Notes: a model not told the origin generated them from the letters alone. A stretch of 64,000 nt of DNA from Streptomyces sp. RKAG293 (GCF_023701745.1 NZ_JAJOZB010000001.1:1612001-1676000); one strand, 5' to 3'; counted from the first letter of the stretch, positions 8,096-20,018 are shown. Program-made: numbers and translations.

Positions 8096-8698
8096 TTAGC
8101 GCCCGTGCTCCCGCCGGCCGAGCAGTGCGAGGGCCGCCTGGACGGTGCCGAGCAGCGTCTCCGCGTCGGCTCCGCCGCGCGACCGCAGGTTCACGCCGTA
8201 GGCGAGCAGCGCCAGCGTCTCAGCGGCGGCGTCCGGGGAAACCCCCGGGGCGAGCTGCCCCTGACGGCCGGCGATCTCAACTTCCGTGCGCAGCGCGTCC
8301 CGCAGCAGCCGGTGGTGTTCGTCCAGCAGGGCGCGGACCGCGGGATCGCCGCCCTCGGGGCCGATGTGGGCGTTGACGACCATGCAGCCCCAGCCCGCGT
8401 ACTCACCGGAGCAGCGCGCCTCGATCAGGCCGGCGAAGAAGTCCCGCACGGCGGGCAGGCCCCGCCCGTCCTCCCCCAGCTCCCGGAACGCCGGCTGCGC
8501 GCGATGGAGCAGATAGCGGCGCAGGGCGGCGAGATAGAGCTCCCGCTTGTCACCGAAGGTGGTGTACAGACTGGACCGGCTGAGGCCCGTCGCGGTGGCG
8601 ACGGCCTGGATCGACGCCTTGTCCGAGCCGTGCTGCCAGAACAGCCGCTCGACGCGCTCCAGCGCCGTGTCCGGATCGAAGTGCTTGATGTCGGGCAT
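8096..8698 (-). CDS. TetR/AcrR family transcriptional regulator
   Basis: 200 aa. The N-terminal TetR HTH is clear (residues 13-60: ALERVERLFWQHGSDKASIQ, then TGLSRSSLYTTFGDKRELYL). The C-terminal part is a helical ligand-binding domain of the TetR_C type, with SGEYAGWGCMVVNAHIGPEG typical of regulators near oxidoreductase genes. It is divergent from a peroxiredoxin-like gene, and the 133 bp between them hold two strong TGGAA-N4/6-TTCCA palindromes. Local repression of both genes is the natural reading. The ligand is unknown. Confidence 0.92.
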   Translation of the reverse strand: MPDIKHFDPDTALERVERLFWQHGSDKASIQAVATATGLSRSSLYTTFGDKRELYLAALRRYLLHRAQPAFRELGEDGRGLPAVRDFFAGLIEARCSGEYAGWGCMVVNAHIGPEGGDPAVRALLDEHHRLLRDALRTEVEIAGRQGQLAPGVSPDAAAETLALLAYGVNLRSRGGADAETLLGTVQAALALLGRREHGR

Positions 8699-8717
8699 CG
8701 CTCGCCGCTCCCGAGTA

Positions 8718-8792
8718 CTTGGAATGGTGATTCCAAGATAGCCCTTGACGCGCGAACCGACCCGCCATCATCCTGGAACGGTTGTTCCAGGA
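8718..8792. promoter_or_regulatory. Two TetR-type operators in the TetR/peroxiredoxin divergent promoter
   Basis: Operator 1: CTTGGAAT-GGTG-ATTCCAAG at 8718-8737. Operator 2: TCCTGGAAC-GGTT-GTTCCAGGA at 8771-8792. Both share TGGAAY-N4-RTTCCA. Operator 1 is nearest the TetR start and operator 2 nearest the peroxiredoxin start. A TTGACG hexamer at about 8744-8749 may be the -35 of the rightward promoter, placing operator 2 over its -10. Confidence 0.78.
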
Positions 8793-8831
8793 TATGTTCC
8801 GACTCCCCGACACAGAGAGAGGACGGCGATC

Positions 8832-9497
8832 GTGAGCCTCCAGGACGAGCTGCGCGACCTGCGTGACCTGTACGAGAACGGGCCCCGGAAACTTCCCGCC
8901 GAGCTGCTCGAGATCATGGACCGGGGCGGATCCGAGCTCGCCGCGTCCGGCCTGGCCGAGCACGCCCTGGGCCCGGGTGCGCGGGCTCCGCGGTTCACCC
9001 TTCCGGCAGCCGACGGCGAGCAGATCGCGCTGGACGCCCTGCTCGCCGAAGGACCCGTGGTCCTCACCTTCTACCGCGGCGCGTGGTGCCCGTACTGCAA
9101 CCTCGCCCTGCGCTCCCTGCAACGGCACCAGGACGCCGTCACCGCCCGCGGCGCCCGCCTGGTGGCCGTCTCGCCGCAGATCCCGGACGAGACCCTTTCC
9201 CTCACCGGGAAGGAGCAACTCACCTTCACCGTTCTCAGCGACCTCGGCTCCGACGTCGCCCAGCGGTTCGGCATCGCGTTCGACCTCTCCGACGAACTGG
9301 GCGAGGTGTACGACCGGTTCGGTTTCGAGCTCCAGCGGGTCAACGGCGGCCATGCCCGCACCCTGCCGCTGCCCGCCACCTACGTCATCGACCGCTCCGG
9401 CGTCATCCGCTGGGCCTTCGTCAGGTCCGACTACACCGTGCGCGCCGAACCCGCCGACATCCTGGCCGCACTCGACGCCCTGGACCCGCTCGGCTGA
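8832..9497 (+). CDS. Peroxiredoxin-like (AhpC/TSA fold) protein
   Basis: About 221 aa from the GTG at 8832, preceded by GAGAGAGGA. A thioredoxin-fold AhpC/TSA domain covers about residues 45-200, with WCPYC in the position of the peroxidatic cysteine and TFYRGAWCPYC typical of the peroxiredoxin-like group that has a CXXC rather than a single Cys. The later segments VSPQIPDETL and YVIDRSGVIRWAF fit the fold. Likely a thiol-dependent peroxidase or disulfide reductase acting in the cytoplasm. Its promoter is shared with the divergent TetR gene, so induction by a small oxidant or electrophile is plausible but unproven. Confidence 0.9.
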   Translation: MSLQDELRDLRDLYENGPRKLPAELLEIMDRGGSELAASGLAEHALGPGARAPRFTLPAADGEQIALDALLAEGPVVLTFYRGAWCPYCNLALRSLQRHQDAVTARGARLVAVSPQIPDETLSLTGKEQLTFTVLSDLGSDVAQRFGIAFDLSDELGEVYDRFGFELQRVNGGHARTLPLPATYVIDRSGVIRWAFVRSDYTVRAEPADILAALDALDPLG

Positions 9498-9678
9498 GGG
9501 CGCCCGCCCCGGGCGGTCGACCATGAGTGGCGGGGCCCGATGATCACCCATAGCTTCGAACCGGCGGGCGCACGCTCTTCACGGGCGAGGAATGCGGCCC
9601 GCCGTCGAACGTCCCTCGGATCCGTCGCCGAGCCCGGCGCTGTTACGGGAGGACCATCCTGGAGAGCGGGTTCCGGTC

Positions 9679-10740
9679 ATGGCTGCGCGACGGTTTCATC
9701 AACTGGTGGGCACTGCTGTCGGCGTCGCCGCCGTAGGGCTGGCGGCAGCGCCGCCCGTACAGGCGGAGAGCGTACTTCTCGTCAGCAAGGGTCAGTCGAT
9801 CCAAGAAGCGGTGGACCGGGCGAAACCCGGGGACACGGTCCTGGTGCTGCCGGGCACCTACCAGGAGAGCGTTCGGGTCACGGTCCCGCATCTCACGATC
9901 CGCGGGTCCGGCGACCGGACGGTGATCACTCCTCCGGCCGTACCGGGTGGCAACGCCTGCGCCGCGGGGGGTTACGGGATCTGCGTCACCGGAACGGCGG
10001 ACCAGCCGGTCGCGGGTGTGAGCATCGAGTCGCTGGCGGTCTCCGGGTTCACGAAGCACGCGATCAACGCGTCCGACACCGACCGGTTGAGCGTGCGTTT
10101 CGTGCTCGCCCAGGACAACGGCCAGTACGGCATCAGCGTGGAGAAGTCGACCCGCGCCCGGCTGTCCATGAACCGGGCACGGAACAACGGGCAGGCCGGC
10201 ATCTTCATGGCGAACCTGACCAGCGGAGAAGGCGGCGCCCTGGACACCGAGAGCGCGATGATCAGCGGCAACGACGTCTCCGCGAACCGGATCGGCGTCG
10301 TCGCACGGCGGGTCCGCAATCTGACGGTCGAGAACAACACGATGACCGGGAACTGCGGCGGTGTGTTCGTCGTGGGGGACGAGGGGACGCCGAGGGCCGG
10401 AGCCCTCAGCATCCGTCTCAACAAGGTGGTGGCGAACAACAAGTTCTGCCCGGCGAACAGCCGGCTGCCGGTCATCCAGGGCTCCGGAATCGTCCTGACC
10501 GGCGTGGAGAACACGACCGTGGAGCTGAACAGGATCACCGACAACGTCGGGACCTCGCCGCTGTCCGGCGGCGTCGTGCTGTTCCCGAGCTTCACGGGCG
10601 GTCCCAACTCGGGGAACACCGTCAAGGACAACACGGCGCTCCGCAACGGTCCGGCCGATCTGTCCGACCGGGACACCGGCCTCGGCAACACCTTCAACGG
10701 AAACCACTGTCTGGTCTCAGCACCGGCGGGCCGCTGCTGA
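9679..10740 (+). CDS. Secreted right-handed parallel beta-helix protein
   Basis: About 353 aa from the ATG at 9679 (GGAG lies 15-18 bases upstream). A signal peptide (VGTAVGVAAVGLAAAPPVQA) precedes a NosD/pectate-lyase-like beta-helix: SIQEAVDRAKPGDTVLVLPG at the start of the helix, then repeated coil segments such as VENNTMTGNCGG and VELNRITDNVG. Cysteine pairs suggest extracellular disulfides. Such proteins bind or cleave polysaccharides, but I see no clear polysaccharide-lyase catalytic signature, so the role is open. It precedes the methyltransferase by 58 bp on the same strand and could be co-transcribed, although its function does not obviously belong to pigment synthesis. Confidence 0.85.
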   Translation: MAARRFHQLVGTAVGVAAVGLAAAPPVQAESVLLVSKGQSIQEAVDRAKPGDTVLVLPGTYQESVRVTVPHLTIRGSGDRTVITPPAVPGGNACAAGGYGICVTGTADQPVAGVSIESLAVSGFTKHAINASDTDRLSVRFVLAQDNGQYGISVEKSTRARLSMNRARNNGQAGIFMANLTSGEGGALDTESAMISGNDVSANRIGVVARRVRNLTVENNTMTGNCGGVFVVGDEGTPRAGALSIRLNKVVANNKFCPANSRLPVIQGSGIVLTGVENTTVELNRITDNVGTSPLSGGVVLFPSFTGGPNSGNTVKDNTALRNGPADLSDRDTGLGNTFNGNHCLVSAPAGRC

Positions 10741-10798
10741 CCGAGTGGTCCGCCGCGCCGCGTCCGACACCCTTCCGATCCCCAGGAGAGGCAGCCAC

Positions 10799-11863
10799 AT
10801 GACGACCACACCTTCCACCGCACCCGTCCCGACGGCACCCGCGTCCGCCATCACCCCGCACGCCGGCATGCGCCTGCGGGAACTCGTGTTCGGCGCTGCC
10901 TGCGCCGCGGCCGTCCGCGCCGCGGCCCGGCTGAGGGTCGCGGACGCCCTGGGCGACACCCCCACGACGGTCGAGGAACTGGCCCAGGAGGTCAACGCGG
11001 AGCCCAAGCCGCTGCGCCGGCTGCTCCGCGCGCTGTCGTGCTACGGGCTGTTCGCGGAGACGGAGGACGGGCGCTTCACGCACACCGAGATGTCGCGGCT
11101 GCTGCGCGAGGACTCCCCCGACAGCCTCCGGTACATCTCGCTGTGGTGCACGGAGCCGTGGACCTGGGACGCGTGGCCGCTGCTCGACGACGCGGTCCGG
11201 TCCGGCAAGGACGTCTTCCCCGAGCTGTACGGCAAGAACTTCTTCGACTACCTGCACACCGACGCGAGCGAGTCGGCCGTGGTGTTCGACCGGGCGATGT
11301 CGTCGTCCAGCCGGCAGTCCGCCGAGGACCTCGCCGAGTTCGTCGACCTCACCGGGGTGTCGAGCGTCGCGGACATCGGCGGCGGCCAGGGGCTGGCGCT
11401 CGCCTGTCTGCTGGAGAAGAACCCGGAGCTGAGCGGGACCCTGCTCGACCTCCCCAAGGTGATCGCGAACGCGGACCCGCGGCTGCGGGACGGCGGGCCG
11501 CTGGCCGGGCGGGTCCGGCTCGTCCCGGGCGACTGCCGCAACGAGATCCCCGTCCAGGCGGACCTGTACATCATCAAGAACATCCTGGAGTGGGACGACG
11601 CCAGCACCCGCGCCACGCTGGCCAACATCGTCAGGGCCGCGCGCCCCGGCGCCCGGGTGCTGGTCGTCGAGAACCTGGTCGACGACAGCCCGTCGATGCG
11701 GTTCACCACCGCCATGGACCTGCTGCTGCTCCTGAACGTCGGGGGCGCGAAGCACTCCAAGGTCAGCATGGCCGCCCTGATGGAGGAGGCCGGGCTTTCG
11801 GTCGGCGAGATCCGCCCGGTCAACCCCTACCTGCACGCGTTCGAGGCCGTCGTCCCCGTCTAA
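10799..11863 (+). CDS. SAM-dependent O-methyltransferase (polyketide type)
   Basis: 354 aa with an AGGAGAGG site ahead of the ATG. Family: methyltransferase_2 (plant COMT / DmpM / TcmO-like), which methylate hydroxyl groups on aromatic polyketides. The N-terminal dimerisation/winged-helix part spans about 20-110 (VADALGDTPTTVEELAQEV, LSCYGLFAET). The SAM-binding motif ADIGGGQG is at 191-198, and the later NILEWDD motif is in the usual catalytic-loop region. It converges on the carboxylase genes of the pigment locus and is separated from them by a perfect 20-bp-arm terminator. Placement suggests that the spore pigment is O-methylated in this strain. Confidence 0.88.
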   Translation: MTTTPSTAPVPTAPASAITPHAGMRLRELVFGAACAAAVRAAARLRVADALGDTPTTVEELAQEVNAEPKPLRRLLRALSCYGLFAETEDGRFTHTEMSRLLREDSPDSLRYISLWCTEPWTWDAWPLLDDAVRSGKDVFPELYGKNFFDYLHTDASESAVVFDRAMSSSSRQSAEDLAEFVDLTGVSSVADIGGGQGLALACLLEKNPELSGTLLDLPKVIANADPRLRDGGPLAGRVRLVPGDCRNEIPVQADLYIIKNILEWDDASTRATLANIVRAARPGARVLVVENLVDDSPSMRFTTAMDLLLLLNVGGAKHSKVSMAALMEEAGLSVGEIRPVNPYLHAFEAVVPV

Positions 11864-11878
11864 GGGGTCGTCACCGTC

Positions 11879-11930
11879 ACGACGCACTGTGCGCCACGCT
11901 CCTCAGGGAACGTGGCGCACAGTGCGTCGT
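11879..11930. terminator. Bidirectional terminator between methyltransferase and biotin carboxylase genes
   Basis: Perfect 20-bp arms (11879-11898 and 11911-11930; left arm begins ACGACGCACTGTGCG) around a 12-nt loop, placed between the two convergent stop codons. Confidence 0.85.
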
Positions 11931-11944
11931 ACGGTCCGGTCCGG

Positions 11945-13351
11945 TCAGCCGACCGGGGCGGACTCCTTGCTCGGGTCGCCGTCCCGGCCGGCCTCCTCGG
12001 CGGTCATCGCGCCGACCAGCCCGGTGGTGTGCAGCGCCGCCTGGAACAGCGGGTGGGCCAGCGTCCTGCGCAGGAAGCCGAGCGTGGTGTGCACACCGGG
12101 TCCGCTCACCCGGAACTCGCTGAGCGCGCGGTCCATCCTGGCCAGGGCCTGCTCGCGGTCCGGCGCCCACACGGCCGCCTTCGCCAGCAGCGAGTCGTAG
12201 TCGGGCCCGACCAGCCAGCCCGGGTAGGCGTGCGTGTCGACCCGTACGAACGGGCCGCCGGGCGGCACGAACTCGGAGAGCAGCCCGGGGGTGGGCGAGA
12301 ACCCGTTGTCGGGGTTCTCGGCGTTGACGCGGCACTCGACGGCCACGCCGCGCAGGGTGATGTCGCTCTGCCGGAACGACAGGGGCAGTCCTGCGGCCAC
12401 CGAGATCTGTTCGCGGACGATGTCGATCCCGGTGACCAGTTCGGTGACCGGGTGCTCCACCTGGAGACGGCAGTTGATCTCCATCAGATAGAACCGGTCG
12501 TCCGGTGTCACGACGAACTCGAACGTGCCGGCCCCGACGAAACCCACCGCCGTGGCCCCGTGGACGGCGGCCGCCAGCATCGCCTCGCGGAGCTCCTGCG
12601 GCAGCCCGGTGGCCGGCGCCTCCTCGATGAGCTTCTGGTGCCGGCGCTGCACCGAGCAGTCGCGCTCGCCGAGGTGGACGGTGTTGCCGTGCCGGTCGCA
12701 CAGCACCTGGACCTCGATGTGGCGGGCGTCGTCGACGAACCGTTCGAGATAGAGCCGGTCGTCGCCGAAGACCGCCCGGGCGTGGGCGCGGGTCTCGTTG
12801 TAGGCGAGGCGGAGGTCGTCGGCGGAGCGGACCACGGCCATCCCGCGGCCGCCACCGCCCGCGACGGCCTTGAGGATCACCGGGTAACCGACCTGCCGGG
12901 CGAGCTCCTTGGCCTCGGCGGGCGAGGTCAGCGCGTCCATGCTGCCGGGCAGCACCGGCAGGCCGGCCTGCGCCATCAGGGAGCGGGCCGCGGCCTTGTC
13001 GCCGAGCTGCTGCATGACCTGCGGGGGCGGCCCGATGAAGACGATGTCGTGCGCTTCGCAGATCTCGGCGAAGTCGGGGTCCTCGGAGAGGAAGCCGTAC
13101 CCGGGGTGGATGGCCTGCGCACCGGTCTGCAGCGCCGCCTCGATGACGGCGGGAACGCTGAGGTAGCTGCCCTTGGCGGGCGGCGCGCCGATGTGCACGG
13201 CCTCGTCCGCGAACCGCACGACCGCGGAGTCGCGGTCCGCGGTGGAGTACACCGCGACCGTACGGATGCCCATTTCGCGGCAGGTGCGGGCCACCCGCAG
13301 GGCGATCTCCCCGCGGTTGGCGATCAGGACGGTGGAGAACACGGGCGTCAC
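11945..13351 (-). CDS. accC: Biotin carboxylase subunit of acetyl-CoA carboxylase
   Basis: 468 aa from a GTG at 13351, overlapping the stop of the biotin carrier gene by 4 bp (GTGA). This enzyme carboxylates protein-bound biotin using ATP and bicarbonate. The N-terminal biotin carboxylase domain begins IANRGEIALRVARTCREMG, the ATP-grasp glycine loop reads AVAGGGGRGMA, and the catalytic segment EINCRLQVEHPVTE is intact. Length is slightly above the roughly 450 aa of stand-alone AccC. It forms a tight coupled run with the carrier and the fused carboxyltransferase, so it probably makes malonyl-CoA for the adjacent type II PKS rather than acting as the housekeeping acyl-CoA carboxylase, which in actinomycetes is usually an AccA/PccB-type complex elsewhere. 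Confidence 0.93.
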   Translation of the reverse strand: MTPVFSTVLIANRGEIALRVARTCREMGIRTVAVYSTADRDSAVVRFADEAVHIGAPPAKGSYLSVPAVIEAALQTGAQAIHPGYGFLSEDPDFAEICEAHDIVFIGPPPQVMQQLGDKAAARSLMAQAGLPVLPGSMDALTSPAEAKELARQVGYPVILKAVAGGGGRGMAVVRSADDLRLAYNETRAHARAVFGDDRLYLERFVDDARHIEVQVLCDRHGNTVHLGERDCSVQRRHQKLIEEAPATGLPQELREAMLAAAVHGATAVGFVGAGTFEFVVTPDDRFYLMEINCRLQVEHPVTELVTGIDIVREQISVAAGLPLSFRQSDITLRGVAVECRVNAENPDNGFSPTPGLLSEFVPPGGPFVRVDTHAYPGWLVGPDYDSLLAKAAVWAPDREQALARMDRALSEFRVSGPGVHTTLGFLRRTLAHPLFQAALHTTGLVGAMTAEEAGRDGDPSKESAPVG

Positions 13352-13982
13352 CTCGACGGCCCGGAGACGGCCGCCGGCTCACGGCCCGCGCCCATGTCCG
13401 CACCCGCACCCGTACCCGCTTCCGCACCTACCGGTTCCAGGGCGATGAGTTGCTGATCGAACTCCACCGGCTGCCCGTTCGGCGCGAGCACCTCGGTCAC
13501 CCGGCCGCCGACCTCCGCCGTGATGGTGCTCATCAGCTTCATGGCCTCCAGGACGCCGACCGGCTGACCCGGTGTGACCACATCGCCGACGCCCACGTAC
13601 GGCGGCGCGTCCGGAGAGCTCGCGTGGTAGAACGTGCCGACCATGGGCGCCCGGACGTAGTCCAGCGCCTCGCCGTCCCCGGCGGGCGCGGCGCCGGATT
13701 CCGGGGCGGCGAGCTGAGCGCCGGCGGCCGGCGCCGGACGGCTCAGGGCCGCCGGGTCCGGCCACTCGACCTCGACGGTGATCTGGCCGTCCTGCATCCG
13801 GATGCGGGACGGCGGATGGGCGGTGGTCGCGCTCAGCCGCACGACACTGCGGCACACGGCGTCGAGCACCGCTCCGGCCGGCAGGGCGGAGTCCGGTGCG
13901 GGCGGTACGGGCGGTGCGCCCGGCGCGTGGTCGTCGGCCGGGGGGTTCGATTCGCTGCTGTTCCGCTGCTCGTGGTCCGGCT

Positions 13983-13986
<4 letters not shown>
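13348..13986 (-). CDS. accB: Biotin carboxyl carrier protein of acetyl-CoA carboxylase
   Basis: About 212 aa from the GTG at 13986, whose GTGA overlaps the stop of the carboxyltransferase gene; GAGGTG lies upstream. The C-terminal biotinyl domain has [15 protein letters not shown], with the biotinylated lysine at K150. An Ala/Pro-rich linker (about 75-108) precedes it, and the N-terminus ([20 protein letters not shown]) resembles the AccB N-terminal region. The open frame extends far upstream only as a shadow of the neighbouring gene. Coupled translation on both sides implies fixed stoichiometry with the other carboxylase subunits. Confidence 0.92.
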
Positions 13987-15728
<1,742 letters not shown>

Positions 15729-15795
15729 GGAGGTGGTGTCCTTCCGGCCTGCCGTGCAGGGCTCGAACGTCCGGGCGACGCAACGCAACGCGACG

Positions 15796-15824
15796 GGCCT
15801 GGGGCCGGAATCCGGCCCCAGGCC
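15796..15824. terminator. Hairpin between the cyclase gene and the carboxylase genes
   Basis: Arms GGCCTGGGGCCGG/CCGGCCCCAGGCC around a 3-nt loop, 9 bp past the stop of the TcmI-type cyclase. It probably ends or attenuates the pigment operon before the carboxylase genes. Confidence 0.7.
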
Positions 15825-15832
15825 GCTCCGCC

Positions 15833-16165
15833 CTAATCGGCGTCGCTGCGCTCCCAGCGGTAGAACTCGCGGGCCATCGCGTCCTTCGGCTCGCGCCAGG
15901 TGGCCGGGTCGTACGCCTGGACGTGCGCGGCGAGGCGGTCGCTGACGTCCCGGAACTCCGGATGGCCCTTGAACCGGGCCACTTCGGGGCCGGGCGGCCG
16001 GTCCGCCTCGATCAGGTGCAGGTACAGGTCGCCGAACTGGAACAGGCTGCGCCCGGTCACACCGATGAGGCGCGGCAGCTCCCCGCGGTCGGAGGAGGCG
16101 AAGGCCTCGGCGATGTCGGGGGCGGCGTCGGTCCTCATACGGGCGACGATGAGCGAACGGTGCAT
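15833..16165 (-). CDS. TcmI-family polyketide cyclase (whiE ORFVII-like)
   Basis: 110 aa, the usual length for the small ferredoxin-like (dimeric alpha-beta barrel) second/third-ring cyclases of type II PKS pathways. Family signatures include HRSLIVARM at the start, then [20 protein letters not shown] and a C-terminal MAREFYRWE. It follows the aromatase/cyclase gene by 33 bp, matching the whiE order (VI then VII). Expected to close a later ring of the poly-beta-keto chain in the cytoplasm. Confidence 0.93.
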   Translation of the reverse strand: MHRSLIVARMRTDAAPDIAEAFASSDRGELPRLIGVTGRSLFQFGDLYLHLIEADRPPGPEVARFKGHPEFRDVSDRLAAHVQAYDPATWREPKDAMAREFYRWERSDAD

Positions 16166-16198
16166 CGGGGTGGTCCCTTCGGGTCGGAGCGGGGTCGG

Positions 16199-16913
<715 letters not shown>

Positions 16914-17000
16914 CACTGGTTTCTCCTTGGCTCGGGGGAAAAGCTCCGGGGAACAGCGGTCGGGGGACACGGGAACGGCGGCCGGTGCGCGCCGTTCCCG

Positions 17001-18263
17001 TCAGCGCCGGTCGTCGGGAACGCGGCGCAGCACCAGGGCCGAGTTGCAGCCCATCAGGCCCCGGCTCAGGACGAGGGCCGTGCGCAGGTCGGCGGCGCGG
17101 GCCTCGCCGGTGACGAGGTCGAGGTCGTGGCGGACCTCGGTGATGTTGGGGGTGGGGGGCACCACGCCGTGCTCCAGGGCGAGTACCGCGGTGGCGACGT
17201 CCAGTGCCGAGGCCGCCGAGTAGGCCCGGCCGAAGCCGGTCTTCGGGGCGGTGACGGGGACGTTCGCGGCGTGCGGGCCGAGGGCGTCGGCGATCGCCAG
17301 CGCCTCGGCCTGGTCGGCCGCGGGCACCCCGAGGGCGTCGGCGAAGACCACGTCGATGTCCTCGGCGGAGCAGCCCGCCTCGTCCAGTGCGCCCTGGATC
17401 GCCCGCGCCAGCCCCGGCCGGGAGTGCTCCCAGCCCGCGGTGCCGGTGAACGTGGCGGCGTGTCCCGCGACCACGGCCCGGACCGGGGCGCCGCGGCGGC
17501 GCGCCGCGGCCTCCTCCTCGACCACGAACATCGCGCCGCCTTCCGCGGGCGAGAATCCGCAGGCGTCGTCGGTGAACGGCAGATAGGCCCGGTGCGGGTC
17601 CCCGGCGAGACTGAGCTCGGGGTAGCCGAGCTGGCAGACGACCGAGTAGGGGGCCAGCGGCGCCTCGGTGGCGCCGACGACGACGGCGTCGGTACCCCGC
17701 CGGATCGTGCGGCAGGCGTGCCCGAACGCGTCGAGGCCACCGGCCTCGTCGTTGGCGAGCACTCCGCAGGGTCCCTGGAAGCCGCCCCGGATGGAGATCT
17801 GGCCGGTGCTCGCGGCGTAGAACCAGGCGATGGACTGGTACGGCCCGACGAAGTTCGGGCCCTGGCCCCACAACTGCTGCAGTTCGCCCTGGCCGAACTC
17901 GCCGCCGCCGGAGCCGGCCGCGGTCACCACGCCGATGGCGAACGGCGACCGCGGATCGTGCTCCAGCTGGGCGTCGCTGAGGGCGAGATCGGCCGCTGCC
18001 ATCGCGAAGTGCGTGAAGCGGTCGGTCTGGACCAGGTAGCGGCCTTCGACCAGGAGGGCCGGGTCGAACCCGGCGACCTCTCCGGCGACCCGCAGCGGCA
18101 GCTCGGTGCAGCCCTCGCGGGTGACCGGGCCGAGCACGGACACGCCCTGCTGGACGGCCTTCCAGAAGGCGTCGGTCCCGACGCCGTTCGGCGCGATGAC
18201 GCCGAGGCCGGTCACCACGGTCTGCCGGCCGGCGGTGCTCCGATCCGGTGACGTTCTTTTCAT
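17001..18263 (-). CDS. Chain-length factor / KS-beta of type II PKS (whiE ORFIV-like)
   Basis: 420 aa from an ATG that overlaps the KS-alpha stop (ATGA). Ketosynthase fold without the catalytic cysteine, pairing with KS-alpha and setting chain length. In the position aligned with the KS-alpha active Cys (7 residues after the Gly-Pro pair) it has E173 in [11 protein letters not shown], where most CLFs have glutamine (typically EQAGGLD). Other KS-fold segments are intact ([29 protein letters not shown]). The E for Q change could be real biology of this pigment subgroup or could weaken the malonyl-ACP decarboxylation attributed to that Gln. Confidence 0.95.
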   Translation of the reverse strand: MKRTSPDRSTAGRQTVVTGLGVIAPNGVGTDAFWKAVQQGVSVLGPVTREGCTELPLRVAGEVAGFDPALLVEGRYLVQTDRFTHFAMAAADLALSDAQLEHDPRSPFAIGVVTAAGSGGGEFGQGELQQLWGQGPNFVGPYQSIAWFYAASTGQISIRGGFQGPCGVLANDEAGGLDAFGHACRTIRRGTDAVVVGATEAPLAPYSVVCQLGYPELSLAGDPHRAYLPFTDDACGFSPAEGGAMFVVEEEAAARRRGAPVRAVVAGHAATFTGTAGWEHSRPGLARAIQGALDEAGCSAEDIDVVFADALGVPAADQAEALAIADALGPHAANVPVTAPKTGFGRAYSAASALDVATAVLALEHGVVPPTPNITEVRHDLDLVTGEARAADLRTALVLSRGLMGCNSALVLRRVPDDRR

Positions 18264-19528
18264 GACGGGCTCCTCTCCGCGTGCCCGAGCACCACGGCGG
18301 ACTGGAAGCCGCCGAAGCCGCTGCCGACCGACAGCACGGACCGCAGCGGTGCGGTGCGCGCGGTCCGCGGCACGTAGTCGAGATCGCAGTCGGGGTCGGG
18401 GGTGTCGTAGTTCGCGGTCGGCGGCACCACCCCGTGGGTCAGCGCCAGGGCGCAGGCGGCGAGTTCGATCGCCCCGATCGCGCCGAGCGAGTGCCCGACC
18501 ATCGACTTGATCGAGCTCATCGGTACGGTGTGCGCGTGCGCGCCCAGGGAGCGCTTCACGGCCGCCGTCTCGTGCCGGTCGTTCTGCACGGTGCCCGAGC
18601 CGTGCGCGTTGACGTAGTCGATCTCGGTCCGGTCGATACGGGCCTGGTCCAGCGCCTGGTCGATGGCGTGGGACATCTCCAGGCCCTCGGTGGTGAGACC
18701 GGTCATGTGGTAGGCGTTGCCGAACGTGGCGAAGCCGCGCAGCTCGCAGTAGATCCGGGCGCCGCGCTTCCGCGCGTGCTCCCATTCCTCCAGGAGCAGT
18801 ACGGCCGCGCCCTCGCCCAGCACGAATCCGTCGCGTTCCGCGTCGAAGGGACGGGAGGCGTGGGCGGGGTCGTCGTTGCGGGTGGAGGTCGCCTTGATCG
18901 CGTCGAAGCAGGCCACCGTGATCGGGGAGATCGGTGAGTCCGCGGCCCCGGCGACGATCACGTCGGCCTTGCCGTCCTGGATGGCGTGGAAGGCATGGCC
19001 GACCGCGTCCAGCCCTGACGTGCAGCCCGTCGAGACCGTCTGGACCGGGCCCTTCGCGCCGAGGTCCTCGGCCACTTCCGAGGCGAGTGCGCTCGGCGAG
19101 AAGGCCCGGTGCAGATGCGGTCCCGCACGGTCGGGCCGTACGTCCCAGCGACCGCCCGAGTCGCTGACCTTCACGTAGTCGTGTTCGAGGCGGGTGGTAC
19201 CGCCGACGGCCGATCCGAGGGAGGCCCCGACCCGCCAGGGGTCCTGGGCCTCCATGTCGAGCCCCGAGTCCCGGGCCGCTTCGCGGGCGGCGACCAGCGC
19301 GAACTGGACGTACCGGTCGGCGCGCTTCTCGAGGTCCGGGCCGAGACCGCAGGCGGCGGCATCGAAGTCGACCTCCGCGGCGATCCTGGAGCGGAAGCCC
19401 TCGGGGTCGAACAGCGTGATGCCCCGGGTCGCGGTGCGCCCGGCGGTGAGCAGGTCCCAGAAGGCAGGCACCCCCACACCGCCGGGGGCGACCACGCCCA
19501 GTCCGGTGACCGCCACCCGCCGGGTCAC
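18260..19528 (-). CDS. Ketosynthase KS-alpha of type II PKS (whiE ORFIII-like)
   Basis: 422 aa from a GTG overlapping the cupin stop (GTGA). The catalytic triad is complete: C169 in [12 protein letters not shown]309 in VNAHGSGT and H346 in [10 protein letters not shown], with K341 nearby. It condenses malonyl units on ACP to build the polyketide chain together with the CLF. Length and motifs are typical. Coupled overlaps on both sides indicate strict co-expression with cupin and CLF. Confidence 0.96.
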   Translation of the reverse strand: MTRRVAVTGLGVVAPGGVGVPAFWDLLTAGRTATRGITLFDPEGFRSRIAAEVDFDAAACGLGPDLEKRADRYVQFALVAAREAARDSGLDMEAQDPWRVGASLGSAVGGTTRLEHDYVKVSDSGGRWDVRPDRAGPHLHRAFSPSALASEVAEDLGAKGPVQTVSTGCTSGLDAVGHAFHAIQDGKADVIVAGAADSPISPITVACFDAIKATSTRNDDPAHASRPFDAERDGFVLGEGAAVLLLEEWEHARKRGARIYCELRGFATFGNAYHMTGLTTEGLEMSHAIDQALDQARIDRTEIDYVNAHGSGTVQNDRHETAAVKRSLGAHAHTVPMSSIKSMVGHSLGAIGAIELAACALALTHGVVPPTANYDTPDPDCDLDYVPRTARTAPLRSVLSVGSGFGGFQSAVVLGHAERSPS

Positions 19529-19965
19529 GTCCTCGCCCCCGCGGGGTCGGGGGGAGCCATCGTTCCGGCCTGGACGTGCTCGGTCTCCTCGGTGTCCACA
19601 TGGCCCATTTCCGGCCGGGGCGCGAGCGGCCCCAGGTGGAAGACCATCCGGGCCTCTTCGGTGCCCACGTTGCGGAACCGGTGCCGGACGTCGAGCGGAA
19701 CCAGCAGCCCCTGGTCGGGGCGCAGCGAGTGGCTGACGCCGTCCAGGTCCACTTCGAGCGAGCCCGAGACGACGTAGACGAACTCCTCGGAGTACGGGTG
19801 GTAGTGCTCCGCGATCTGCTCACCGGGCTGGATGATCGCCAGCCCCATGAAGCCGCTCGTGGCGCCCACGGACGTCGGGGTGAGGACGGCGCGGATGTCG
19901 CCGCCACGCCGGGTGTTGGGGCTGGTGTCGTCGAGGTGGACGATACGTGCCTGCTGAGGTGTCAT
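19525..19965 (-). CDS. Cupin-domain protein of spore-pigment cluster (whiE ORFII-like)
   Basis: 146 aa single cupin. Metal-binding motif 1 is visible as [20 protein letters not shown] and motif 2 around [15 protein letters not shown]. Homologues occur as the second gene of whiE/cur clusters, where they influence cyclisation or tailoring; the exact reaction is not established. It overlaps the KS-alpha start by 4 bp. Confidence 0.93.
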   Translation of the reverse strand: MTPQQARIVHLDDTSPNTRRGGDIRAVLTPTSVGATSGFMGLAIIQPGEQIAEHYHPYSEEFVYVVSGSLEVDLDGVSHSLRPDQGLLVPLDVRHRFRNVGTEEARMVFHLGPLAPRPEMGHVDTEETEHVQAGTMAPPDPAGART

Positions 19966-20018
19966 GGCCGCTCCTTGGTCGGTGCCGTCCGGTTGCGGAG
20001 CCGGACGTGCTGGGGGTT

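Noticed and set aside
17001-19907. 968-aa minus-strand frame
   Set aside because: The upstream two thirds are a shadow of the KS-alpha gene; the real CLF starts at 18263.
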